This document shows, in pieces, positions 53,288-61,330 of a DNA stretch of 64,000 nt. Positions within the stretch are counted from its first letter, which is position 1. Every line of letters starts with the position of its first letter. Position numbers and translations under genes: made by a program. Location of the stretch: NCBI GenBank assembly GCA_951813065.1, contig CATOTH010000011.1, forward strand, positions 62,001-126,000, read 5' to 3'. Origin of the DNA: an uncultured Bryobacterales bacterium. Lineage in GTDB: Bacteria > Acidobacteriota > Terriglobia > Bryobacterales > UBA6623. The notes beneath the pieces were generated by a model, which did no database searches, was not told the DNA's origin, and worked only from the letters and a program-made list of their open reading frames with translations.

Positions 53288-53682
53288 ACCTCCACTTCAC
53301 CGGCGTGCTTGTCTTGACGCCGGGAGGGCTTATATGATCGCGCATTCCGCCCGTGGGCGTCGAGCCTGATTGCGGTTCTAGGCGAACCGCCCTGATCCTG
53401 CCCGCCAGCGTCCCGGGCGGTCTCGGAACGGCGACACTCGCGGTCAAGTTGCGAACGAGCGGGAAGCAGCGTAGCCTTGTACACTCGTTTCGAGCGGTCG
53501 ACCAAGAGGTGGGGCAGAGGGTCTGAGTGTTTTTCGGCTGGCGAGGGCAATCGTGGAGACGGCTCTGATCCGAGATTCCTACATGCTTCGGGCAGCGTGG
53601 TCAGTGCTCAAGTACAGCTCCGCCTATCCACACCACAAGCCGTGAACATCGAAACTGCCTGCTCAGTGAGCGGATCCCCTTC
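53288..53682. other. Divergent intergenic region with repeat copy 2
   Basis: Lies between the Gfo/Idh gene and the sensor kinase and carries the second hairpin repeat; otherwise no gene seen. Confidence 0.5.
53399..53448 (+). repeat. Dispersed hairpin repeat, copy 2
   Basis: TGCCCG, nine-base loop, CGGGCG, then GTCTCGGAACGGCGACACTC and GCGGTCAAG. Same orientation as copy 1, about 1.95 kb away, on the other side of the Gfo/Idh gene. Confidence 0.7.
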
Positions 53683-55032
53683 ATGGCATACACCGACCTG
53701 CTCGTTACGCTGCTAGTCAAGGTCGCGACATTCGCTTCCTTGGCAAGCATCGCTCTGCGCTGGAACTTCGCCAAGAGGCTGTTCCTGCGCGAGCAGCGCA
53801 CGATCCGGCAGCGACTGGAACTCGCTGCCCAGTTCGGCGTCGTCTTCGCAAGCGCGTCGCTGGTACGGGTCGTCCTTGGGTATCGCGCCGCCGAGGTCGG
53901 ACTTGAGGGTGCCTTCGTGTCGGGACTGGTCGGTGGGTACGTGCCGGGTGCCGTGGCGGGAGCGCTGATCTCATTGCCCGCTGTCCTGGGGCCGGATTTC
54001 GAATGGGCCACCCTGCCTCTACTGGTGGGCGTCGGTTCGTGCGGGGGGTTGCTGCGATCTCTGGCGCCCGATCCCGAGGATGTCTGGCGGTTTTCTCCGT
54101 TCTTCGTGTTCTCGCTCGTTGCCTGGATTCGCAACCGAATTCCTGGCTCCGAGGGGGCGTTTCAGTTGACCATGCTCACAGCCTGCGTCGGTCTGGAGTT
54201 GTTGCGGATTCAAATCGCACGCACGTTCTCCCAACAGGAATTGCTCTTCTCGCTCTACGATTCAGGCGAAGAGCTCAGTCTGGTGCCGGTCGCGTTCGTG
54301 TGCGGCGCGACCGTCATGGGCGTGGGCCTCACCATCAAGGTCTGGAATAACACCCGCAACGAGTGGAAGATCGAAAACCAGCAGCGGTTGCTATCGGAAG
54401 CCCGGCTGATGAGTCTGACTCGCCAGATGAATCCGCACTTCCTCTTCAATACCCTGAACTCGGTGGCCTCACTGGCCCGGACGGACCCCGACAAGGCGCG
54501 CGAGATGATCTACCGGCTTTCGACGATCCTGAGAAGACTACTCCGCAAGCAGGAGGCTTTCGTCCCGCTTAGCGAGGAGCTCTCTGTCATTGACGACTAC
54601 CTGCAAATCGAGCAGGTACGGTTCGCCGGCCGCCTGCAGATCGAGAAGATCATCGACAAGGAATCCATGGACGCGTTGGTTCCGAGCATGATTCTCCAGC
54701 CGATCGTCGAGAACTCGATCAAGCACGGCATCGAGCCCAAGGTCGGCACAGGAACGGTGCGGCTCGGCAGTTCGCTGAAGTCCGGTCGGCTCCAGATCGA
54801 GATCGAGGACGACGGCGTCGGAATCCCGCATGAGGACATGGCCAGCCTGTTTCAGAAGGGCATCGGCCTCGGCAACGCTCGCGAGAGGCTCGAAGTGCTG
54901 TTCGGCCAGGATTTCCAGCTGGCTTTCGAGGCGCGCGCGGGCGGCGGCGTTCGAGTGCGGGTTCAGATTCCAGAGTTGCGAGATGCAGCCCGCGCCCCGG
55001 AGAACGACCTCGGTTCCCCTGATCCTGTCTGA
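53683..55032 (+). CDS. LytS-type sensor histidine kinase, orphan
   Basis: 449 residues. Residues 1-225 hold about six membrane spans of the 5TM-5TMR_LYT type (GLVGGYVPGAVAGALISLPA, LVGVGSCGGLLRSL). Then a short coiled coil (ENQQRLLSEARLMSLTRQMN) leads into the His_kinase domain with the phosphoacceptor in QMNPHFLFNTLNS (His near 251), LRRLLRKQEAFVPLSEEL, and an ATPase domain with IVENSIKHGIEP (N box) and EDDGVGIPHEDM (G1). A LytTR response regulator would be expected next door, but none is found within this window's neighbours. Confidence 0.9.
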   Translation: MAYTDLLVTLLVKVATFASLASIALRWNFAKRLFLREQRTIRQRLELAAQFGVVFASASLVRVVLGYRAAEVGLEGAFVSGLVGGYVPGAVAGALISLPAVLGPDFEWATLPLLVGVGSCGGLLRSLAPDPEDVWRFSPFFVFSLVAWIRNRIPGSEGAFQLTMLTACVGLELLRIQIARTFSQQELLFSLYDSGEELSLVPVAFVCGATVMGVGLTIKVWNNTRNEWKIENQQRLLSEARLMSLTRQMNPHFLFNTLNSVASLARTDPDKAREMIYRLSTILRRLLRKQEAFVPLSEELSVIDDYLQIEQVRFAGRLQIEKIIDKESMDALVPSMILQPIVENSIKHGIEPKVGTGTVRLGSSLKSGRLQIEIEDDGVGIPHEDMASLFQKGIGLGNARERLEVLFGQDFQLAFEARAGGGVRVRVQIPELRDAARAPENDLGSPDPV

Positions 55033-55048
55033 CGCCTCCGCCCCCAGC

Positions 55049-56623
55049 TCAGTCGATGGCTGGGTCGATGTCGCTCTCGCGGATCCATGTCCCCACCTGG
55101 ATCTCGCCTGCCATGAACTTTTCGTAGTAGCCCGCCCAGCGTGTGGCGACCGGAAATGCGTCGAAGATGTCTCCGTCGCCGAACATCCGCGGATCCTCTT
55201 GAGCCTCCAGTTCCTTGACCAGCTGTGCGGCGAGGCTTTCCTTGGCCGGAGCGTACTCGAGGTCCGAGGCCAGATTGCGGACACAGGCGGGATCGTTGTC
55301 GAGGTTGTAGAGTTCCTCCGCTTCACGCTTGCCGAAGGCGAGCTGCCAGTACCTGTCCTCACCGCCGGAGCGTCTTAGATTGAGAATCTCGCTCTTGGTC
55401 GGGCTGGCGTCCACCGCCAGGTAGCCGGTTTCCGGATTGCCCGCGGGCCAGCGGTCCGGTTCGAAGTTCCGCAGGTACAGGAGGTTCCCCTTGACGATGC
55501 CGCGGATGGGATAGCCCGCGTCACCGGGCCTGCCGATATCGTGCCGCTCCTTGCCGATCAGCACATGGTCGCGAGCCGGATCAACCTGACCCGACCGCGG
55601 CGAACGGAGGATATCCAACAGGCTGCGGCCCGCTGCCGGCTGCATTCCGGTGGCCGCCCACTCCACGCCAGCTACGTCCATGATGGTCGGTGCCAGATCC
55701 ACGAAGCTGACGAAGTCGTCCACTGACCGGCCGGGATGGGGCACGCCGTCCAGCCACATCATCGCCAGCGGGAGATGGTTCGAGAGTTCGTATTCCTGCG
55801 CCTTCGCCCGAGGGAACGGCATGCCGTTGTCGGAGGTGACGATCACCAGGGTGTTAGCGAGTTCGCCGCGCTCTTCGAGGGATGCCAGAATACGCCCGAG
55901 GTGCATGTCGAAATGCTCAATTTCAAACGCGTAGTCGAGAATGTCGTGCCTTACGGTCTCGCTGTCTGGCCAGATCGGATAGACCTCGTCGATTTCGGCC
56001 AGGCTCTTTCCACCCTTCTCCGCCCCCGACCGGAACTCGTAGGCACGGTGCGGCTCCCAGGCGCCGTACCAGAATGCCCAGGGCTCGTCCTCGGGGGCCG
56101 CATTCATAAAGTCCTCGAAGTTCGCGGCGTAGTCGGTCCTGCCCATTCTTGACGTCGGGGGATCGGCCTCGCGATCGCTGAACGGGGTCCCGGCGAGGTG
56201 GCGGGGATTTCCGTCGGCGTCGTTCGCGACGCCCGGGCTCCAGCCCTTCGCCGTCATTCCGACGAAGTACCCGTTCTCTGCCAGGGCTTCCGGGTAGCTC
56301 TTGAATTCGGGCGGGAAGAAAGCCATGTGGTTGCCCGCCGCTCCGAGCTGCCAGGAATTGCGCCCCGTCAGGATCGAAGCACGGGACGGGGCGCACTTCG
56401 CGTTTGGGGTGTAGGCGTTCTGGAACAGGACCCCATCTCGGGCCACCCGATCGAAGTGCGGGGTACTAACCCAGGCTGTCCCGTAGGCGCCCATGTGGGG
56501 GTACGACGCATCGTCGGCGATGGCGATAAGAATGTTGGGTTTCTCGGGAGCCTGTGGCGGGCCGCTTCCGCATGCGCAAATCACAAGTGCGAGAGCGAGT
56601 GTGGAAGCAAGTTCTCGAGACAT
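55049..56623 (-). CDS. Sulfatase, probable lipoprotein or secreted
   Basis: 524 residues from ATG 56623. Leader MSRELASTLALALVICACGS contains Cys at a lipobox-like position. Sulfatase signature CAPSRASILTGR (C77 would become formylglycine), metal site ILIAIADDAS, NHLPLAMMWLDGVP and VIVTSDNGMPFPRAK. C-terminal end has EELYNLDNDPACVRNLASDL, complete unlike the remnant at 1920-2115. Hydrolyses sulfate esters, likely of glycans. 17 bases separate the convergent kinase gene. No maturase gene nearby. Confidence 0.92.
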   Translation of the reverse strand: MSRELASTLALALVICACGSGPPQAPEKPNILIAIADDASYPHMGAYGTAWVSTPHFDRVARDGVLFQNAYTPNAKCAPSRASILTGRNSWQLGAAGNHMAFFPPEFKSYPEALAENGYFVGMTAKGWSPGVANDADGNPRHLAGTPFSDREADPPTSRMGRTDYAANFEDFMNAAPEDEPWAFWYGAWEPHRAYEFRSGAEKGGKSLAEIDEVYPIWPDSETVRHDILDYAFEIEHFDMHLGRILASLEERGELANTLVIVTSDNGMPFPRAKAQEYELSNHLPLAMMWLDGVPHPGRSVDDFVSFVDLAPTIMDVAGVEWAATGMQPAAGRSLLDILRSPRSGQVDPARDHVLIGKERHDIGRPGDAGYPIRGIVKGNLLYLRNFEPDRWPAGNPETGYLAVDASPTKSEILNLRRSGGEDRYWQLAFGKREAEELYNLDNDPACVRNLASDLEYAPAKESLAAQLVKELEAQEDPRMFGDGDIFDAFPVATRWAGYYEKFMAGEIQVGTWIRESDIDPAID

Positions 56624-56691
56624 AGCGGCGAAAAGGTTAGCACGGCTGGCCTTGGATGCGGCGACCAACTCGCGCGATGCCAGTTGGAATG

Positions 56692-57777
56692 TCAGCCCAG
56701 AGCGAGCAGGTGCGCGATGCGATCAAGATGCCATTTCGAGTCGCCGTAAGCGAACTCGGAGGCTTTTGCACGCTTCAGGTACATGTGCAGATCCTGCTCC
56801 CAGGTGAAGCCGATCCCTCCGTGCAATTGAAGGCCCGTTTCAGCGGCGAAGACAAACGCAGAGTTTGCCGCGGCCTTGGCGATCGAGGCTGCCTCCCCGA
56901 GCTTCTCGGGCTGCTCGTCCGCGACCGCTGCCGCGTAGTAGCAAGCGGTGCGCGCTTTCTCGATTCCGATCAGCATGTCGGCTGCTTTGTGCTGCACGGC
57001 CTGGAATGTCCCCACCGACCGACCGAACTGCTTGCGATTCTTGACGTACTCGACAGTCATTTCAAGAACCCGCGCCGCGGCGCCCACCATCTCCGCCGAA
57101 AGCGCGATGGCCGCCTTGTCGAGGACAGTCTGAAGGTCGCCGATGGTGCCGCCGCCGACACGCTCGGCCGAGTCCGGATCGCAAGTCACCTGGTAGATCG
57201 GTCGCGTGGTGTCCATCGAATGCAAGTTCGTCACCTCGGGGTCGCCTACAGCCGCCAGTTCAACGTCGTTGCCGCTGGTGCGGTTCACGAACAAGATCAG
57301 TCCGGCGTCAGCGGCTTCAGGGACGTACCGCTTTGTCACCGCGCCGTCGGGTTGCGGCCGAAGCATCATCGCCGTCCAGCCCGATCCGGGTTCGTAGATG
57401 CCGGCCGTTGCCTTCAAGGAACCTTCCGCGACATCGGGCAGGTAGCGCTGCTTGGCTCCGTCGTTCCCAAGGGTCTCCACGGCGAGGGCGGCAAGGACCC
57501 CGCTTGCATGGAGCGTGCCGGGAATCAAGTGCCGGCCCGTCTCTTCCATCAACACCACGAGGTCGAACAGTTCGAGCCCCAGGCCGCCGTTATCCTCCGC
57601 CACGAGCAACCCGGGCCACCCCAGGTCGGCAATCTTGCCCCAGAGCGAATTGGCCGCCTTGGGCGCGTCACCCGGATCCAGCATTCGGCGCAGTTCCGGC
57701 ACAGGCCATTCCGTGCCCAGGAAGCCGCGCGCGGAGTCCCGCAGCATCATCTGTTCTTCGGTAAGGCTGAAGTCCAC
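56692..57777 (-). CDS. Acyl-CoA dehydrogenase, smaller subunit of a tandem pair
   Basis: 361 residues from GTG 57777 (VDFSLTEEQMMLRDSARGFL), which has AAGGAG 7 bases upstream and directly follows the other dehydrogenase; upstream extension has no support. ACAD features: GWPGLLVAEDNGGLGLELFD, VKNRKQFGRSVGTFQAVQHK (FAD/tetramer contacts) and LQLHGGIGFTWEQDLHMYLK. Compared with normal ACADs the middle FAD-binding part is weakly conserved (ATAGIYEPGSGWTAMM), as in the helper subunits of heteromeric enzymes. Oxidises acyl-CoA to enoyl-CoA together with its partner. Confidence 0.88.
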   Translation of the reverse strand: MDFSLTEEQMMLRDSARGFLGTEWPVPELRRMLDPGDAPKAANSLWGKIADLGWPGLLVAEDNGGLGLELFDLVVLMEETGRHLIPGTLHASGVLAALAVETLGNDGAKQRYLPDVAEGSLKATAGIYEPGSGWTAMMLRPQPDGAVTKRYVPEAADAGLILFVNRTSGNDVELAAVGDPEVTNLHSMDTTRPIYQVTCDPDSAERVGGGTIGDLQTVLDKAAIALSAEMVGAAARVLEMTVEYVKNRKQFGRSVGTFQAVQHKAADMLIGIEKARTACYYAAAVADEQPEKLGEAASIAKAAANSAFVFAAETGLQLHGGIGFTWEQDLHMYLKRAKASEFAYGDSKWHLDRIAHLLALG

Positions 57778-57788
57778 AGTCGCGCTCC

Positions 57789-58976
57789 TTACTTGCGGGG
57801 CAGGCCGAGCACTCGCTCGGCGATAACGCTGCGCAGTATCTCTGAGGTTCCACCCTCGATCGTGTTGGCCCGGGAGCGCAGGTAGCCGAACTGCCAACTC
57901 TTCGCGAAGGACTCGACGCCGTCGGATAGCGTTTCCGTGCCCCATGTGGCGGAATCGTCCGCGTCGTCAAACCCGCCACCCGGCAACAGCGGGGCGTCCG
58001 GGCCCAGTGTTGAGAGCCCCATCTCCTGAAGGCGCTGGTTCATCTCGGCCCAGGCGACCTTGACGACGGATGACTCGAAGCCGAACAGCCGCTCCGCAAG
58101 GCGTTCGCAGGTCATCGTGAGGCACTCGCTGTCGACGTAGGCCTGGGCGACTTCGCGAGCCTGCTGGGGATCAAGGGGGATGTTTCGCCCCCGCACGGAC
58201 TCCAGCAGCCTGTCGAACTGCTGCTGGAGCCTGACGCTGAGCGAAACCGAGATGTTCGCACGCTCCCGGGTGAACGTCTTCATGCCGATGATCCATCCGT
58301 CGTTCTCGGCTCCCACGCGGTTCGACTTGGGTACACGCACCTCATCGAAGAAGACTTCCCCGAACTCGGCTTCGCCGGTCATCTGTCGTAGCGGCTTGAC
58401 GGAGACTCCCGGGCTGTGCATGTCGACGATCAACGCGGTGATGCCCTGGTGACGCGGCGCCTCCGTGTCCGTGCGCACCAGGAGCCAGATGTAGTCCGAA
58501 ATCAGGGAATTCGACGTCCAGATCTTCTGCCCCGTGACGATATAGTCGTCGCCGTCAGAGACGGCGCGGGTTTGCAGCGCGGCGAGGTCCGATCCGGCAT
58601 TGGGCTCGGAGAAGCCCTGGCACCAGATCTCCTCGGCTGTCAGCATCGGCTTGAGATAACGCTTCTTCTGCTTCTCGCTGCCGACCGCGATCAGGGTGGG
58701 GCCGGCGATCATCAATCCGATGCTGTTCACACTGGGAGGCACTTTGGCGCGAGCGGACTCTTCGTTGAAGATTACTTGCTCGCGGAATCCGAGGCCCTGG
58801 CCGCCGTACTCGGAAGGCCAGGTCAATCCCAGCCAGCCGCCTTCGTACAACTCTTTCTGCCAAGTCTTGAGGGCTTGCACGTCGTGCTTGGCGATGGCGG
58901 GAGCGTGATCCGCGAGCCATTCGCGGAGGCGCTCCCGAAACACCAATTCCGCGGGCGTGTCCTGAAGTCTAGACAT
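57789..58976 (-). CDS. Acyl-CoA dehydrogenase, larger subunit of a tandem pair
   Basis: 395 residues from ATG 58976 (MSRLQDTPAELVFRERLREW). N-terminal motif WPSEYGGQGLGFREQVIFNE, the FAD/substrate segments WCQGFSEPNAGSDLAALQTR and GQKIWTSNSLISDYIWLLVR, and C-terminal ANTIEGGTSEILRSVIAERV. Complete ACAD. The 11-base gap to the smaller dehydrogenase points to a heteromeric enzyme like the FadE pairs of sterol side-chain degradation; this is inference. Confidence 0.9.
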   Translation of the reverse strand: MSRLQDTPAELVFRERLREWLADHAPAIAKHDVQALKTWQKELYEGGWLGLTWPSEYGGQGLGFREQVIFNEESARAKVPPSVNSIGLMIAGPTLIAVGSEKQKKRYLKPMLTAEEIWCQGFSEPNAGSDLAALQTRAVSDGDDYIVTGQKIWTSNSLISDYIWLLVRTDTEAPRHQGITALIVDMHSPGVSVKPLRQMTGEAEFGEVFFDEVRVPKSNRVGAENDGWIIGMKTFTRERANISVSLSVRLQQQFDRLLESVRGRNIPLDPQQAREVAQAYVDSECLTMTCERLAERLFGFESSVVKVAWAEMNQRLQEMGLSTLGPDAPLLPGGGFDDADDSATWGTETLSDGVESFAKSWQFGYLRSRANTIEGGTSEILRSVIAERVLGLPRK

Positions 58977-59161
58977 GAGAAAACCATATTGTACACGCGC
59001 GTCGGTCTGCTGTCCCTTCACGGAAAATACCGCTGATTTCGCTACGTGCAATAGTCAAACTACATTAAACAGTCGAAACCCCTTTTCGGAATCGATTCGA
59101 CCCTCACCTAAACAGTGATCCATTAAGATAGTTACACTAATATAAGTTTGCCGCCGTGGTC

Positions 59162-59178
59162 AATATGTTATTCATATT
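59162..59178. promoter_or_regulatory. Candidate operator before the Fic-like gene
   Basis: AATATG, five-base spacer, CATATT, ending 10 bases before the ATG at 59189. The whole stretch 59040-59188 is markedly AT-rich in an otherwise GC-rich window. It is well placed for autoregulation by the winged-helix domain of the encoded protein. Confidence 0.45.
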
Positions 59179-59188
59179 ATAGTTAGCT

Positions 59189-60433
59189 ATGCACTCTGCG
59201 GGCTCTCAGTCAGAAATCGCTACCTTGCCGGGTCAGGATGGTCCTTTCCCTCCAGATTCGACCCCACAGGCAAGCGCTGAGTTGGAACCCCTTGTCGTTG
59301 CTGCGGACCGAGCCTTGGTGCGCTTGGACGCGGCTGTCGCGACGCTGCCGGCTCCGGAAGCCTTCCTCGCGATGCACAGACGTTGCGAGGCCATTCAGTC
59401 TTGCCTCATCGACGGAGCTTCAGCCTCGCTGCGGGACCTGATCGCGGCAGGGTCCGGCAGCGCCCGCTCCGGTCGTGATGACGCCCGGGAGGCTGCCGTG
59501 CACTGCTATCGAGCCATCTGCGCAGTGATTGAGGGTGCCGGGGACAAGCCGCTCGGGACGACCGCGCTTGCCGAGATGCACGCAATCCTTGATCCATGCC
59601 GCGATGCCGGGACCGGGAGCCTGGAGCAATTCGCCCTGGACCTGGAACGCTGCCTGGACGGCGGCCGGGACATGGCTGATGTCGTTCGAGTCGGGCTGGC
59701 CCAGGGGCGGCTGGAGGCGCTGCAGCCCTTCCCGGGCGCGAACGGACGTCTGGGGAGGCTTCTCGTTCCTGCACTTGCCGGTAGGCTGAAGATCCCGGGG
59801 GCGCTGGCCCTGGGCCTGTCTCCCTTTCTGAGCCGCCGCCGCGCTGACTACGTCGATCGCGTTCGAGGCTTGCAGTCGGCCGCTTCCTGGCAGCCGTGGG
59901 TCGCTTTCTTCCTGGAGGGAGTGGCGCAGTCAGCGACTGATTCGGCCGATGCGGTTCGGCGCTTCGCAGCGATGAGGGAACAGCACCGGGCCGCGGTCGC
60001 AGCCAACCTCGGCCACGCTGTCGGCCGCGGCCTGCGGGTGCTGGACTGCCTGTTCGAGCAGCCGGACGTGACGGTCGCCGATCTCATGGGCATTACTGGC
60101 ACTACGTACGCGGCCGCCAATCAGCTGGCATCCCGCTTTGCAGCCCTCGGCATTCTCGAGGAGTCCACCGGTCAACGCAGGAACAGGCTGTTTCGGTACG
60201 GTCCATACCTCAGGCTCTTCGACTCGGTCGCCCCGCCGGAGCCCGGGATGGACACAGCCGCTCCGCGCGCCGCGCCAACCACCATCGATCAGGCAGCTCT
60301 CCCGAGCGGGCCCGCGCCGAAGCCGCGAGCGAACCGGAATGCGGAGCGGCCCAGGGCGAAACAGCCGAGCGCCCGTCCGGAGCCGCCACGGCCGCGACGA
60401 ACGATGAAGTACATCTCCGATGACCTGCTATGA
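59189..60433 (+). CDS. Fic-like protein lacking catalytic His and flap
   Basis: 414 residues. Layout follows class II Fic proteins: an N-terminal helical part with CEAIQSCLIDGASASLRDLI at the place of the inhibitory (S/T)xxxE(G/N) motif, here SCLIDG with Asp for Glu; then the Fic core (TTALAEMHAIL, GLAQGRLEALQPFPGANGRLG); then a winged-helix domain (VLDCLFEQPDVTVADLMGIT, ANQLASRFAALGILEE) and a basic, Pro-rich tail. In the HPFxxGNGR motif the His is Gln (Q179), and about 30 residues that normally form the substrate flap between the MHAIL helix and the following helix are missing. AMPylation by the usual mechanism is therefore unlikely. Its 3' end overlaps the convergent trmJ by 6 bases. Confidence 0.8.
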   Translation: MHSAGSQSEIATLPGQDGPFPPDSTPQASAELEPLVVAADRALVRLDAAVATLPAPEAFLAMHRRCEAIQSCLIDGASASLRDLIAAGSGSARSGRDDAREAAVHCYRAICAVIEGAGDKPLGTTALAEMHAILDPCRDAGTGSLEQFALDLERCLDGGRDMADVVRVGLAQGRLEALQPFPGANGRLGRLLVPALAGRLKIPGALALGLSPFLSRRRADYVDRVRGLQSAASWQPWVAFFLEGVAQSATDSADAVRRFAAMREQHRAAVAANLGHAVGRGLRVLDCLFEQPDVTVADLMGITGTTYAAANQLASRFAALGILEESTGQRRNRLFRYGPYLRLFDSVAPPEPGMDTAAPRAAPTTIDQAALPSGPAPKPRANRNAERPRAKQPSARPEPPRPRRTMKYISDDLL

Positions 60434-61204
60434 GTCCGGCCCGGCCTCTTCGCCGTGCCCTGCGGGGACGGGTGACTTGCCGCCCGGGTGGTGCAGCCTC
60501 CAGTCGATTTGATGCAGCATGCCCTGGAGCAATCGGGCGTCCTCCGGCGCCAGCCGCAAGCGACCCACGAATCGTCGCAGCTTGCGTGTGTCGGTCTCGG
60601 TCGCGTCGCGGTGCAGGAAGCCGGACGCGCGCAGGATCGGGACCAGCATCCGGAGAATTCGCTCCCGGACTCCCGCACTGACGCTGGCCGGAGTCTGCAA
60701 ACTCGACCGGGGAGCGGCGTTCCTTGCGATCTCGTAGCAGCAGATCGCCACCGCCTGGCCTAGGTTCATTGACGGAACAGCGTCGCTTGTGGGAATCGAC
60801 AGGATCCAATCGCAATAGCTGAGGTCGTCGTTGGAGAGTCCGAATTTCTCGGAACCGAAGACCAGTGCCGCCTTGCGGTCTTCAAGATGCGTCCGGATCG
60901 CGTCCGCCCCGGCAGGAAGCACCCTTTGCACGTGGCGCTGCCGCCGAGCATCGAGCCCGCTGCTACCGACGACCAAATCGATGTCGTGGAGAGCTTCCGC
61001 GAGACTGTCGGTCACGGTTGCCCGCTCAAGGACCGAGACGGCCCCGGCCGCAGACCGCGCCGACCGGAACGCGACGTCGTAGGGCCGGACGCACCACAGG
61101 TCGCTGAAGCCGAAATTGCTGATCGCCCGGGCCGCGGCGCCGATGTTGAGAGAGTTGCGAGAAGCGACCAGTACGATTCTCAGGTTGTTGTGCCAGGCCG
61201 GCAT
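60428..61204 (-). CDS. trmJ: tRNA (cytidine/uridine-2'-O)-methyltransferase, TrmJ type
   Basis: 258 residues. SPOUT fold motifs: RIVLVASRNSLNIGAAARAI (motif 1), ALVFGSEKFGLSNDDLSYCD (motif 2, knot) and SIPTSDAVPSMNLGQAVAIC (motif 3). The C-terminal helical extension (RKLRRFVGRLRLAPEDARLL) is as in TrmJ, which methylates position 32 of tRNAs with S-adenosylmethionine. TrmJ is the best fit; another SpoU-family member is possible. Transcribed from the aconitase side, 126 bases downstream of acnA. Confidence 0.88.
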   Translation of the reverse strand: MPAWHNNLRIVLVASRNSLNIGAAARAISNFGFSDLWCVRPYDVAFRSARSAAGAVSVLERATVTDSLAEALHDIDLVVGSSGLDARRQRHVQRVLPAGADAIRTHLEDRKAALVFGSEKFGLSNDDLSYCDWILSIPTSDAVPSMNLGQAVAICCYEIARNAAPRSSLQTPASVSAGVRERILRMLVPILRASGFLHRDATETDTRKLRRFVGRLRLAPEDARLLQGMLHQIDWRLHHPGGKSPVPAGHGEEAGPDS

Positions 61205-61330
61205 TCGTTCATCTGCCCTGGCGGAGCGCGCGGGCTTGCACGGCCCCCGTGTGGCGGCGGTTCGCGTCTCGAACGGTCAGGGCGGGCCCGGCCGGCGGCC
61301 GCTCCTGGCGACGGTCTGGCTTGTGAGCGT

